Assembly (NCBI GenBank): GCA_027919835.1 | Contig: JANVFP010000002.1 | Span: 2,046,001 to 2,110,000, forward strand | Origin: Lentinula raphanica | Lineage: Eukaryota > Basidiomycota > Agaricomycetes > Agaricales > Omphalotaceae | Length of the DNA stretch: 64,000 bases | Direction of reading: 5' to 3' | Shown: positions 11,901 to 26,882 of the stretch, piece after piece | How positions within the stretch are numbered: position 1 is the first letter of the stretch | Layout of the letters: every line of letters starts with the position of its first letter | Program-made: the position numbers and the translations under genes | Notes under the pieces: generated by a model | Told to the model about the DNA's origin: nothing | Seen by the model: the letters and a program-made list of their open reading frames with translations, nothing else | Databases searched by the model: none

Positions 11901-14436
11901 TCACATCAGTTTCGACTGTTTGAGATGTTGGCGAATGACCATATCTCGAACTAGGAAATTCATTAGTAAGGGGAACGAGGTCAATGGTAGCAACCAAAAA
12001 CGGTCTTGTTCACTCACCACTCGCAATTATCCCTGCGGTCGTGGCGGTGTCCTTGGAAAACATGAACGATAGAGCAATGGACATTAATTACGGGAGCTTA
12101 CGGTTACTGACGTGCAAAAAGCGTAAAACTTTCGCGGATTGGGGGAATATTCGCGATGGATTGCACTAAACTTGCTTCGAAGATCTGCAAGGAAGGAATT
12201 CTAAGTGTCAACTACGAATGCCTAGGCGTTCATCGAAGGGGACAAGAACATGTAGCCACCCTAAAATCAAATGCTCCGAAGGAATATAGAGAAGTATTAT
12301 ATAGATAGGGGAAGTCGGATTGAACAACATGAGTTCATAAGAGGCACTTACATTTGCTGACTGTCTCAAGGTTATTCGCTCGATCCCCAAAACTTTTTAC
12401 ATACTTTGCTAGCCTATTCAGCAATGAAGATCCAAGGTGAGATGAGGAGCTGAATGTCCGCCGACCAAAGCTTAGTGAGACGAAAGCATACCTGACACCA
12501 GCTTTAAGCTTTGCCTCCAGGATGTCACATTTATTGAGGAACAGGACCAGGTCGACGTTTGCGAGAAGCTTGTTAGAGCATATTGTTTTCCAAAGAAGGA
12601 CCGAGTCTTCCTGCGAAGCGCCGAGATAAACAAAGAACGATACGGCATGATAGAAAACTCAACGCACTAGTCGATTGACCGTGCGGTCCTCAGTTAAAAC
12701 TTGATCGAAACCACTTATTGGTGCCAGGAAGATGACTGGGAAGGGAAAAACTTAGTAGAGGGCGATCAAGAGTATGATTTCCGGTTCTTACTTGCGTCGA
12801 CTAGCGAAAGTATCAGCGAGATAGACAAAGGGCATGACCAGGATAAACGGCGGACCATTATCAAAGAAAGGAATCCACATCTCTAAATATTGCATTAAGC
12901 TTTCCTGAGCAAGCACCAGACCGTCACTTACGACGCTAAAGAGTGAACTTCAATGTGAGACCAGGTTTAGATAATGAGCGCCGAGACGACGTACCTGACT
13001 TCTACTTCCGCCGACATCAACTATTCGCCAGTCCGTTCCAGTTTCTCGGCCGGTCGACACTTCCATTTGGAAACGATACTCGGAAACACCAACAGTCTTG
13101 AGCCGCGCTTTGAGAACATCATCTGCGAGAGCCGTTTTGACAAAGATCCAAAAAATGTGTTTGCTACTAACCATCGCTTGGGATATACTTCAGAGAGGTC
13201 ACACGTTCTAGGTCGTTCAGAAAGCTGGAGAGCACAAGGTGAGCGATTAAGCTTTGATGACCTCTTGCCTATACGTACAATCCAGGGTATTCTTCAAGCC
13301 TTATCTTGCGCCTATGAAGCATCTCTTTGACACCCCGGTCAGCCCATAATCGCATGATGTCGGTCCGCAGCGCGTTCAACACCTCTTGAGGTTCGTCAGA
13401 TGTTTCTAGACCAGTATTCCCCGCACTAGTCGGCCGACTGGAGTTTGTGGACATGTTCTCTACACTGTGATGGCTGCCCGTAAAGCTCGGATAATAAACA
13501 CGAGCACGAGCCAAACCACCTTTTAATCCGGGACCTGGGCGAACAAATATCTCTGGTGCTTTGTACGAAGATCTGGTTGAATGGGAGGGAGGATAGGTAT
13601 CTTTTGAATCAGAAGGGGCAGTTAATCGTGTGGCTTCCTCTTCGTTTGGAGGGACGAGTTTGGCTATTAGCAGAGCTTCAATGTGGCGTAATGGTAGTAG
13701 ACGCATTTTGATCGCTTCAAGTTCGTTGGAATCGAGACATAGTTTGTTTCTATTGTATTCAGAGTCAGTGTCTGGATCTGAAGGATCGTTTCGTTGATCA
13801 TTAGAGCCAAGACTGGTCAGATAATCGTCCGGAGATGAATGTTCAGAGGAGGACCCGAACTGAGATGTTCGATGCCTATTACGGGTAGTGGAAAGACTCC
13901 TTGCTTGTGATTTTGGAGAGGTAGAGGGAGATATCGATGGAGATGAAGGCCGATTGAGAGCATCAACGATTATGCGGACAGACCGGACGATATTAAGTTG
14001 AATTACTGCGCGCCAAAGGATGCGTTCTTCTCGAAACGCGGTTGGAGTATATAATCGTTGAAATTCTAGTTGGAGGAAGATGAGCATGAGTATAAGCCGT
14101 CAAGATAAAACCACGCTTGCGTCTTAGTGTGACCGATTTCCCTATAAGACCACCGAGTCAGTCATTACTGAAATGAAAGTACTGTAGGAGTCATGTGTAA
14201 AACGGACCTGATTCGCTCTGACCAAGAAGTAAGAGCCTCACTATTCGCATTTTCTTTCTGGCTTGCCGTTCTGCTTTAATACTAGCATCAATGGCCATAC
14301 TAATCTTCAAAGCCTCCTCTTCCCTAGCCTGTCGTTTGAGCCGTTCCTCTGACGTTTCTCCAGGCGGTGGTTTGAGGAATTCGTCGAATGGATCATCGGA
14401 TGAGGTCTTCATTAGGACTGGTGATGAACCAGCCAT
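11901..14436 (-). CDS. Divergent heterotrimeric G-protein alpha subunit
   Basis: Fourteen exons from 14436 down to 11901 sum to 1674 nt, 557 residues. G-alpha subunits bind GTP and relay receptor signals at the membrane. Visible: P-loop GQSESGKS, switch I RLKTVGV with the catalytic arginine and Mg-binding threonine kept, switch II DVGGSRSQR, guanine specificity NKCD, and CTSVTDT near the end. The usual catalytic glutamine of DVGGQR is serine here, which predicts slow GTP hydrolysis. A low-complexity Ser/Pro/Glu-rich insert of well over 100 residues interrupts the helical domain (exon 3, 14065-13279). Exon 6 is only CGTC (12935-12932) and exon 8 is 9 nt (12800-12792); both are needed to keep frame and to give R-Q-M-W and V-D-A-I-I. 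Intron 2 (14066-14120) has a GC donor. The ATG at 14436 is used because the longer frame begins with GTG. No N-terminal MGxxxS lipid motif is seen. It resembles the extra, non-canonical G-alpha genes of mushrooms. Confidence 0.9.
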
Positions 14437-15730
14437 GGTGGTAGATGATGGAGGAACAAGAAACAGATGTGAGAATTGTGAGAATGCTACTTCACCGGGT
14501 GCCACAACCAGGCACAGAACTCGGGCGCTAAAATGTTTACGTAAAGATGTACTTTATCAAAACAGCAATCGCTATTCGCGAACTTGCCCAATTATCTTTT
14601 CATCGGGTAGGTAGACAGAAACGTCGTATTCTCAGGCTAATTTGTGTCTTTTTGGGGTTTAAAATGCTTCATTATACCTCCATCTACACGACCCCCTCTT
14701 CCCAAGTCAGGTACACTGGACTAAGCAGAGGTACAGAGAGGTACAAACTCGAGGAACAATCACTTCAAAATCACTTGCTTCATCGCGTGCAATATCAGCT
14801 ATCATCGACATCATTCAATACTTCCATGGACCCACTACAGTATGTATGTGTATCACCCTTCTAGAACAGTCCAACTCAAGCGATCTGTCAGTGGCCACTG
14901 TTCCTCCAAGTCCTTTCAACTTGAGAATTTCCGCACATCTTCCTCGCTCTTTCTCCCAGCAAATTACGATTACCTTTTAGTGTTCGTAATTGAGCATGAA
15001 ATATAGCCACTGTTCCTGAAGGTAACGGTGTTCCCCAGCTTCCTCTGACCCTTTCGTCTGCTGTATCGTCACGTTCGTTTACCAGAAATTTAATATCCAG
15101 AGAGTTGCTGCAACCCAGGATTATTCACCTCGGGCCAACCTGAGCTGACTCACGATTGTAGCTCCGTGTCGCCAGGAAGGCCTTCCGCTGTACTCGCAGG
15201 ACCTTGGTCCTTAGCGATACACGCCAGCTGAAATCAGGGGTGCTAGTGCCTGCTAGTGCTCACTCCCATACTTCCATCAGAACACAGCAGGAGCGTGAAG
15301 CAACGAAAGTGTATGGGCGGGAAGTTTTTCATCCTCAAAGGAAAATGGATATTTCGTCTAAGGAGGTTCATCTCTGTTCATCTGAACGCAGCTGATTCTG
15401 ACATTGTGTATGATTGGTCTGCCAAGTTTTCGGGAAATTCTACAGCTCGAACATACTGCCCCATTTAGAGCAATGACTAACAGAAATATTAGTAGAGTAA
15501 GATCTAGAGCAAGTACTACAGCGTACCTCAGAAACCATCAGTGATTTTTCCTTGACCCACACTCTTCAAAACCTAGCTGTCGATATGAGTATGTGAGTCG
15601 TTCATAGCAGAAGCTTCAGTAACGAGGGGAAGAATTAATGTAGACGCTGTCCAAATTGTCCATTCTTTTACACAATCAATTATATCATCTATATGTAAGT
15701 AGTGTCCATGTACAACTTGAGGTCGGCGGT
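14437..15730. other. Intergenic stretch between G-alpha promoter and NIPA 3' end
   Basis: About 1.3 kb with no convincing coding frame on either strand. Part of it must be the promoter of the G-alpha gene. No repeat or RNA gene was recognised. Confidence 0.5.
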
Positions 15731-17414
15731 TTATACCTGCCGCGGGGACGGGCGTACGTCGGCCAGCGACTGTCGAGTGGGAGGTTGCGGAGAATTACTG
15801 TGACTTCTTGATGCGCTTCTGCGAGGATCAACCTGCCTCTCAGGAACCGTACGCAAACGTGTCAGCTCGTTCGCGTCATCGTCATCGGACTCGTCGTCTT
15901 CCTCTCGAAGCCGCTGTAGTCTGACATGTTCATGTCTCCCCGCATCTTCGTCGCCTTCGAAAGCATTGAATAGTGTGGTAGTTTGTGAACGATACAACGA
16001 GCTCTGACGACCATGGGTCATTCGATGTGAACCGCCCTCTGGACGCCCGCCTTCAACAATGCCATGCCAGCCATCTAGTGATAGTCTTCCATTGAGACTG
16101 ATGGGCCGATCAAGGACGCCTGCGTCTGTCGAGAGATGAGCTTTATCCTGTGACCGGCGGGAAAGGTTTAGGATATGGACGCCTAGAAATGTGACGATAA
16201 ATCCACAGAGGAGCGAGACAGTATTAGTTGTATCGGTGGTGTTGAATCCTTGGAATAGGATGAGAGAGGCCACAATTGTGGCGGTGGAGAATCCGACATA
16301 GTACATAGGGTTCACGCTAGACAAACGTCGTCTTAGTACAAGACTCGAGGGAGATGCGAAACAGCCCACATATTGACAGAAAACGTGTCCAGCGCTTTGT
16401 TGAAATAATTCATTTGAACAAGAATACAGAACGTTGAGACGATGGCAAAGAGGTAGGTGCTGGGGCGCGTAAATTGGTTTTTGCCACCAAAGGTCAACTT
16501 GACGGCTATTCCGAAACCTTTGATGGACATTACGGAAACTGAGCCGACCACAGAGCATATTGAAATGTAGACCAGGGGGTTAGATTTTCCATGGCGAGGG
16601 GCGACGAGGTATATCATAATCATAGAGAAAACCAGGACCGTGAAGATGTATAGCAAAAACCCTATAGACGATGGTCACTATCTGGAAGAAGAACTGAGGT
16701 AAGTTCGAAATGTACCAGGTTGGACTGCGTAGCCTAGAATTTCGTCCACGGTTTGTACTTCCTTGTCCTCGGGTGCATGGAGAACGATAATGAGAGAACC
16801 GATCAAGGAAAGGCCACAGCCAACTCGACCGAGATGCCCAAGCTCTTCATTTAGGAGGAAAGACGCAAGGACAGCGCTGCGGAAAATGTCAGCGAATGGT
16901 CGGACCACCTAGATAACATACACACCCAATCAGCACACTCAGAGCCCCCAAGGGAGTTACGAGAATCGGAGGAGCAAAAGTATAGGCAGCGAAATTGGCG
17001 ACTGTGGGTTGTTAATTAGCATCACCTTTCGTGGAGCATGGGTTCGAAAACGAGCATGTAGTCGATTGGGACAACAAGACAAAGAGCCAAGGTTCAACAT
17101 TCACCTTCGCCCAAGATTACTGTAATGATAACATGATCAAATGATTGAAGAAAACTAGCCAAGACGACGCACGAGTTGAGATGCCTGCCCACCTGCATCC
17201 AAAGAATTATTTCATGAAACGATTTCGCGTAGATGCAAAGCACTTGCCAAACGCCATTCTTCAGGTAGGAAAGATTGTCAGATGCAGCTGCACCGTAGTC
17301 GCCATCCCCAGCAGCAGCATTCAAGCCCTTTTTTGTGATGATTGAGCTCATCCCGATGGCCATAGAGCTAGATATAGCGAGGGCTAAACCTATCCATTTA
17401 TCGTCTACTGTCAT
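15731..17414 (-). CDS. NIPA-type magnesium transporter (DUF803)
   Basis: Seven exons (17414-17248, 17192-17173, 17119-17105, 17001-16926, 16876-16716, 16661-16370, 16316-15731) total 1317 nt, 438 residues. NIPA proteins are multi-pass membrane proteins that carry Mg2+. Diagnostic stretches include [23 protein letters not shown] at the N-terminus, [60 protein letters not shown] and [18 protein letters not shown]. The tail after about residue 300 is cytosolic, acidic and Ser/Arg-rich. Exons 2 and 3 are only 20 and 15 nt. The intron after VW (17193-17247) begins GCAAGT and is GC-AG; it alone gives the family sequence VWWAGISTLILGE. The stop at 15731 follows a donor-like CAG/GTATAA, so a further 3' exon is not excluded. 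A foldback element sits 134 bp upstream of the ATG. Confidence 0.92.
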
Positions 17415-17547
17415 TTTATGTACACTGTACACGTCGTTGGTCGTCGGTAAGGAGTGGAAAATAGGCCAAAGGCCGAGTATTGGACGACCTTGGTGGTGGA
17501 AATATATGAGAACAATTCTTGGCAGTGCGTCGTGGCACGCGATTCAC

Positions 17548-18281
17548 TAGGGGCACCGAATATTATTACGGTCCGAAATTTTTGGGAAATAGAGTCATTA
17601 TGCCGAGTGAAAATTAGCGCCTTTCCCGGCTGAAATTCATAGTTTTTCTCATGCCGAATATTCTTATATTTTTCGGCAGATAAACAATGTCTTTTTCATA
17701 CGGAAATGAATACCTTTCACGCTCGATATAGATAATCTTTCCCGCCTGATATAGATAATCTTTCCCTCACGAAAAAGGAAAAAAATTTCCTGAGCGAAAG
17801 TGAATGCCCGCTTTTTTTGACGCCCAATTTGTACAAGTGCTTGCCTGTGCATTACAAATGTGAAGAAAGCATACTGGAATCAATTGAATTCCTGGCTGCC
17901 TGTTTTCTATCTGTTTGTAAATGAGAATGCTCAACATAAGTACTTTGGATAAGGATTCTAGCTTGCTTAAGGAATGTGGTGCAGGCGGGCGCTCGTACAA
18001 ATTGGGCGTCAAAAAAAGCGGGCATTCACTTTCACCCAGGAAATTTTTTTCCTTTTTCGTGAGGGAAAGATTATCTATATCAGGCGAGAAAGATTATCTA
18101 TATCGAGCGTGAAAGGTATTCATTTTCGTATGAAAAAGACATTGTTTATCTGCCGAAAAATATAAGATTATTCGGCATGAAAAAAACTATGAATTTCAGC
18201 TGGGAAAGGTGCTAATTTTCGCTCGGCATAATGACTCTATTTCCCAAAAATTTCGGACCGTAATAATATTCGGTGCCCCTA
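17548..18281. mobile_element. 734-bp foldback/MITE-like element with ~300-bp inverted arms
   Basis: The left arm (about 17548-17850) and right arm (about 17975-18281) are near-perfect reverse complements, separated by about 120 bp of unique sequence. Ends read TA-GGGGCACCGAAT and ATTCGGTGCCCC-TA, so a TA duplication, as in Tc1/mariner-type elements, is possible; because CTAG is itself a palindrome the exact end is ambiguous. Each arm contains two copies of a GATATAGATAATCTTTCCC-like unit in direct tandem. There is no transposase. The same short open frame appears in both arms only because they are copies. The element lies between the 3' end of the MFS gene and the start of the NIPA gene. Confidence 0.85.
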
Positions 18282-18365
18282 GTCCAACTTTCACACGATA
18301 TCGATGTATTCATTCATTCAGATTTCGCGGTTCAAGTACACTCGAAAATCGTAGCTGTTGTTCAA

Positions 18366-20728
18366 TCAGCAAACAAGCGTCGTTCTGCAGCTCTTATAGC
18401 TTCCCCTCTCCACATGAGCACAAGAATCGGGATGAACGCCAATATACTCCCAACACAAGCGAAAAATACGAATAGGAGATGGTATCCTGATCATTGACAA
18501 GAAAGGAATAAGACTCTTTGCGTCCATTTTTGACTGTGAAACTTGAAGCACATACCTCCCAAAGCCTCTCCCAAAACAATCGCGTAGAACGCAAATGTCA
18601 TCCCGATTTCTTGTCTACCGATATGCTCAGGACACAGCCTGCGAAGGGCTTGCGAACTTAAACGGACGAACCTTACAAAATTAAACACTTGAGCCACCTC
18701 AGCGGATTTTGTCAGATGACAGTCCGCACTATATGTATACCTGGAAAAAGAAGCGTCCGTCAGTGAAATATAGCCCCTTCCGCAGGTTGCACGATCTACA
18801 TCACGGTGGTGATACACTGGACACCAAAGCACGCCACGCCCATTCCAAGGATCGGTACAATCCATGGTGCTCCAAATTGAATGGAGAAACCATACCATAG
18901 GAGCCCAATCTGTATTGTCGAGCTGCGTATGAACATGGAAGAAGCATTGCAGAAGAACAGAACAACTGACGGGTACGATGATCTCCCCTGTCCATATGGC
19001 TTTCAGTCGAATCTCGCTAGGTGCAGTTGTGTCCTTCAACGCGGCCTTTCTACGTGCTCGATTCTATGTAACGGGTTGAGCAGATGTTATGACGGGTAAG
19101 CGTTTGCATACCATAAGAGAGTCGACCACCCAACCACCAGCTGTTTCCCCAAGAAACGCTCCTATCAGCAGTGCGGTACCATAGGCTAGTCCGATCTGAA
19201 GAGTGTCCCAATCTGCGTTGTAAGCAAATACTTTGTCAGTAGAGATATTGGTTGTGATGGAAGACCAAGGGCTGACTGAATTCTTGAGCAAAGATATGGG
19301 ATACCGTCACAGCTGGTAGAGTACTTCCTAGTCCGTACTTGTGGAGTCATGACGATCAACGAATGAAGTGAAAAGGACATGCAACCCACCTGGGTTCCGT
19401 AGTAAATCGCAGGAAAGACTACTGACGGCTGCGAGAGGAGTTCTAGAACAAAGTGACCACAAGAAGGACGAAGAAGCGCACATATCGAATCATCTTGATA
19501 TACGGCCAAAAGAAGTCGGAAAGGCGTAATTGACGTCCAGGATAACGTTTCCCGAGATTCATTCTCCCCAAATATCGGCGGAACACACCACCTGAATGCA
19601 AATTCGGATCCTTGACTGCGGTTTGGATCTGGTCGCGTATGTAAAGCGTTTCGGGAAGGAAGAAAAACGTGAAGATTAAGCAAAAGCTATTGGTGATGGC
19701 GGCGAACTTGAATATCCATTGCCAGCCTAGGTATTGACCTATCAACCCGCCTGGTATAGGCGCAAAATGGGCTCCAGTAGCTGAAAAAGCTCAGTGATCA
19801 AGCAAGGACGATCTCACTTCAAGTAAGGTGGTAGCTTACTCGACAAGACGGTGAACACTCCAAGTGCCCGCCCACGTTCATGAAGACAGAAGAGATCGTT
19901 TGCCTATTGATCGATGATCTTTGAGTACTTGGTCAATGACAAGTGATCCCAGAATACCGTTGCGACTCCCAACGCAGCCCTGTTATTTTGCCATTAGCGT
20001 GAAAGCGGATGGGAGGTTATCATATGTACCCGACAGGGAAAATACCGTTCAAGATCCTTAATCCCACGAGTTGACCAAAATTATGCGCATAGGCACATCC
20101 GAGAGCAGATAGTGCTCCGATGAGTGTCGTGACAAGATACACAGGGCGTCGTCCATAAACATGAGCGAACGGAATGAAAAGAAATGGACCAAGGCCATTG
20201 ACCGCGATGGCGACGGTCCTATACAAGATGATCCACACTGAGTACTTCGAAGGTTCACTTTCTGTGGGACTCACGTTTGATATGAGGCGGTAACGATAGA
20301 CACGTCGAATTCCGCAGACAGTTGATTATAAGCCGGGTTGATGATGGCGGTATTATATGTTCCCAGTGCGGAAAGGATACTGACCTGGAGGAGTATGAAA
20401 GCCTGAAATAGAGTTAACGACCAGTGATGTAGTGGAAAGATGTCAGAACCTACACGATACAAGCCGGGCCAATTCACTGCGCTTGTATATGTGACACTCA
20501 TTCGCGCAAAATTGAACGAAAGCTTACAAGGATCTTCCGGGTCGTCTGAAGGTTGTGGACTCAATGGAACACCGTGCTTGTCCAATTTCAGCACAACAGC
20601 GGGCTTGAGCTCTGCTAGAACCGCTCGGTGTGAATGGGAAATTCTGCATACAAACGGAGGTCCTCACCATTCTCGATGTAATCCAGATCGTCATTTTTCT
20701 CCAACACATCTGTAGAGTCTTTCGACAT
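18366..20728 (-). CDS. MFS transporter, DHA1-like, 12 TM
   Basis: Starts at the ATG at 20728 (MSKDSTDVLEKNDDLDYI) and ends at the TGA at 18366, in about a dozen short exons encoding roughly 500 residues. It is a proton-coupled drug or metabolite antiporter-like membrane protein. The order is a polar N-terminus with DDPEDPLNWP, then LQVSILSALGTYNTAIINPAY (TM1), the loop motif HVYGRRPVYL, ERGRALGVF, PIPGGLIGQYLGWQWIF, FLPETLYIRD before the central loop, and DTLQIGLAYGTALLIGAFLGETAGGWVVD with NFVRQEIGMTFAFYA towards the end. Junctions at 19,230-19,300 (donor GTCAGC) and 18,740-18,810 (donor GTAGAT) were chosen for frame and family fit and are the least certain. The substrate is unknown. There is no metabolic cluster around it. 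The stop lies 84 bp from the foldback element. Confidence 0.85.
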
Positions 20729-22900
20729 GATCGTCAATCGCTACGTACTAATCCACTGGGATGTGATGTGAATGGGAGTGCTTCAATACTTATCTTTGAT
20801 CTACGTCTTTTATAAGAAGAATCGGAGGCGTGTATTCCCGTAGGAGTATTTTGAGGACTGTAACTGAACCCATGATGCAGTAGCTAAATAGTATGGGAAA
20901 ACACCTGAAACAAAAGACTTTGAATTTGGAGTTGGACGGTTTGTGATGCTTTGCTGTATATTCAGACGCCAAGGGCAAAAACGGTCACGCTGGGAGGAAT
21001 GAAATTAAGGTACGAATGTGAGTAGTCAACGATTGAACTGACTGAGGCATCGACTTGAGGTGACCAGCACTGGCTCTTCAACCAGAGTACCATATGACCA
21101 AACCTCACGGTCTACGATTAGAGTCAGACTCAACAGTGCACCAACTTTGCAACTTCACGCCGCATTCGAATAGAATTATGGAGCAGCTGCATAACGAATA
21201 TTGGGTCGATAATTGTGATGTCGGCGTGGATCCTAGATCATCTTAAACATGGTGCAAAAATCGACGAGACTTTTAGTCATGTTCACTGGGCATAGGTAGA
21301 TGATGATAGGATTTCATTCGATAGTACGAATAGTTCTCCATGAAAGCGACGTGTACGCAATAGTACTATGTAGATCGGAGGACGAGTACTTGGAAAATTA
21401 CCACTGAGGATAGGAAAGTAAGCATAATGTGAAGACCAGGTATAGATATGTCAGAAAAGCCGAAATTTTCTTGCCCCTTGAGGAAGCACAGGTTTCGGAA
21501 TCGTCACAGCTACACCAGAACGATGCAGAGTGCACGCCTCCTCAAATGAAGAGTGACCCGTGAGACAAGGCCTCATACAAGGGTTCAAAGAATGGATGAA
21601 CTTTGTTTTCATCTCATCGTCAAGCTATGAACCATCACTCACTCATGCCTTATTTCTACCCATCCCATACCCATATTGAGATAGAGACGAAGACTCCAGT
21701 TAAACGAAGGAAGAGTGAGAATCTGTATGATAATTGGTCAGCGAGAGTAAGAATATACTATGAGTTTGAAGAATCAGGAAGAGTTTTTTGGTATACAGTT
21801 GTCCACAAGAGGTTTCTCTTTCGGAAGCAGAACTGAAGAATGCTCATCATAGAGAACACTACGAGAACATCACTGACCAAACAAGCAACGGTAGAGTAGT
21901 AGAAAAAATGTGGGAGAGAAGGAATCGATGATGACGAGGAAGACAAAAGCAGAAAAATTGCTGAGCGCTTATGTAGCCAATGCGTGGGAAAATGTCTGTA
22001 CAGTTGAAATTTCTTCCTGCCAATTCTTCCTGTTCTCCGTCTTTCACGGTTTCACCTGCAAGTTGCTGGCTCTTTTCGTGAACCTGTGCTCTTCCTGAAT
22101 AATACACAAGGTGCGTAGCTACCCATAAACCCTCAAATGATGATAATTATCCATCCTCGAGTTGGTGAAATTCGTCGATGATCCACACTCGTAACATGCA
22201 TCACCAACTGAACCGTTTTCCGTCTTCCCTACCCTCACTACAACTTCTGTTCCAACTCATACTCTTTTAGGTTGGTGCACTTCTTGTCCTGGCTTGTGAC
22301 GAACCTTTGTTGGCGGGCGACAACTCAAAAGATGGGCCCTATGCTGACACCCACCACCCGCTGAAGCTTCACGCGCTCGGGTCTTTTTCGCGAGGAAATA
22401 CGCTGACGATGGTCAAATAGGACAGGCACACAGACTATGGTATACCATGTAGTGGTGTCTTGAGCAGAGTGAGTGTCTTTCTGGTTTTTATTCATGATGT
22501 TTCTTTCAATATACAAGCATATGTCCGACTATTTATGACGGAAAACATACGTTCTGTCTGATTCATTCATTCATCCATGTTCCTGTTCTCTATGCTCATA
22601 CTCCTACAGTGACAAGATCATACATATGCCTGTCGTTTGAGATCCTCCATATCACATACGTAGTACGACAGCTTGATCCCTGTACTCATATGTAGGTACT
22701 CGTGTATCGAATAGTATTACATGTTACATCTCATGGTTACTGAGCAAATGCCGAATATTTTGAATCCTGGAATGAGTACATTGAATGAAAAGAAAACAAA
22801 TACGAAATATGGAGGCGAAGTAGATACAGTCTGAATCATACTGGGAAGTAATTACAGAAATGTATTCTAAGGATTCAGCTACCCACCTTTGAGCACAGTC
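20729..22900. other. Gene-free stretch between MFS and calcineurin genes
   Basis: About 2.2 kb. Only short frames without motifs occur on either strand. The left part must hold the MFS promoter and the right part the calcineurin 3' UTR. I noticed no inverted repeat or RNA gene. Confidence 0.5.
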
Positions 22901-25386
<2,486 letters not shown>

Positions 25387-26882
25387 GATATACAGTTGTG
25401 CGCGGCCGTTGTGGTCGAGTTGTGGTCGTGATTGTTAAAAAGAGAAAGGATGAATCGTGATTGTTCTGTACAAGGGTTGATTCAATAATCCCAGGCTGTG
25501 CTTGCCGGGAGCTCAACGGCGCCGGTCACTTTTCTAAGTTCTTTCTTATCTACCACTACGAAATTCTGTCGCATACTATCATTTGAAGACAGCCCCAAAT
25601 TCGTTCACTGGAGTGTTTCGTAGCCAAAGGACATCCCCACAGATTTGCGTTTCAAAACGGCTTGGGGGTAGCCGCAAGTTATTGTTTGCGATAAGTTCAT
25701 CCTACTAGTAATTCACGAACTAAGTGGTATTGAACACTGGATCATGGAGCGCCTCTTGACCGGTGACCAGGTAAGTTTGCAGGAATTCTCCTTCGAAGAT
25801 ACAAAGTGTACTGACTTTTCATCCAAAGGCACAAGTAACCTCACATGTTCACGTTCGCGTTATGCTCTGTTATGCTAGGTTATGCTTGACAATCTCGCGT
25901 TCCGAAGCTTCAAATGCCAAGACAATCCGTAGCAAGGAACTTTTTCCAACCGTCGTTGTCGTCATGAACAAACATCAACTCAGCAATGAAGGCAGGTACT
26001 TGACCTGGGATCATTGACCTCAGTCCGAGTTCTCTCGAATTTGTTTGACTCGAGATATACCATCATTCGCTCCGAATTTGTACCATGTACACAAGAAGGA
26101 AATCAAATGCTGTCTGGCGTTGAACATGGTTGTGCAGTCTGCCCGCAATAGCTTTCACGAAGGATATCATCAGTGCTGTTGCACTATGAGTAGTTTGTCT
26201 GTGACGGATGATGGAGATCTTCAAAACTTCCTCCTCACACATCGATCTACTGACCTTTGACTGATCTTCAATTAACACGGTTGTCCGCAGGTCTTACGTG
26301 CTCAATTGACAAGCTACCCCAGTCGCATGTCGTTGAACACGATTTGTGTCTTCAATTTTCATCAAGCATCTGTTGCTTAAGGTTCGAACTGATTGTGCAT
26401 CGTTCGGTCAAATGATACTCCTCAACGAATTCTCCAATTCGAATTGAACGTCGTTTGGGGAGTGTCATCCGTTCAGAGCCCTCAGGCCTCATCACTGATA
26501 CCTAAGTTTAGGAAACGCACGTTTGTCAACCCCCTCTAGTCCCGGACTCGCAAAAGTCACCAACGTAACTGGTGAAGGCCGAAAGGACTCTACACTCGTT
26601 CTCGGTCGTTATTGGCTTCACAGCGTCGACGTGCCCAACAGGCAAGCTCAGCTCAACTTTGAGGACGTGGATATCACTGTGTTTCTCAACGCAATCTGAG
26701 ATTTGAATCCCGGAGCATCCCAATTCACCGCAGACAAAGTTTTGATTCATGATTCTTGTCCTGCAACCTTCTTTAACCCAGAAGTGTTCCCATCTGCTGC
26801 GATGATGATCTTTCTGGGAAGTCTTGAATAAAATCCAACGCGTGCATTCTCAACTCCTTACTTTCCTTCTCAACTAAACCTC
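25387..26882. other. Intergenic region between calcineurin and DUF6533 starts
   Basis: About 1.5 kb between two divergent starts. It must contain both promoters. A short frame at 25744 ends in a donor-like GTAAGT, but no following exon could be linked. Nothing else was recognised. Confidence 0.5.

Noticed and set aside
14437..14505. Longer N-terminus for the G-alpha protein
   Set aside because: The upstream frame begins with GTG, not ATG, and reads like 5' UTR; the first ATG is at 14436.
17664..18165. Matching short open frames (…QEIFFLFREGKIIYIRRERL…) on both strands
   Set aside because: They are the two inverted arms of the foldback element read in opposite directions; no start context, no intron chain, no family.
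26381..26396. Box B-like GGTTCGAACTG
   Set aside because: No upstream box A at tRNA spacing and no cloverleaf could be formed.
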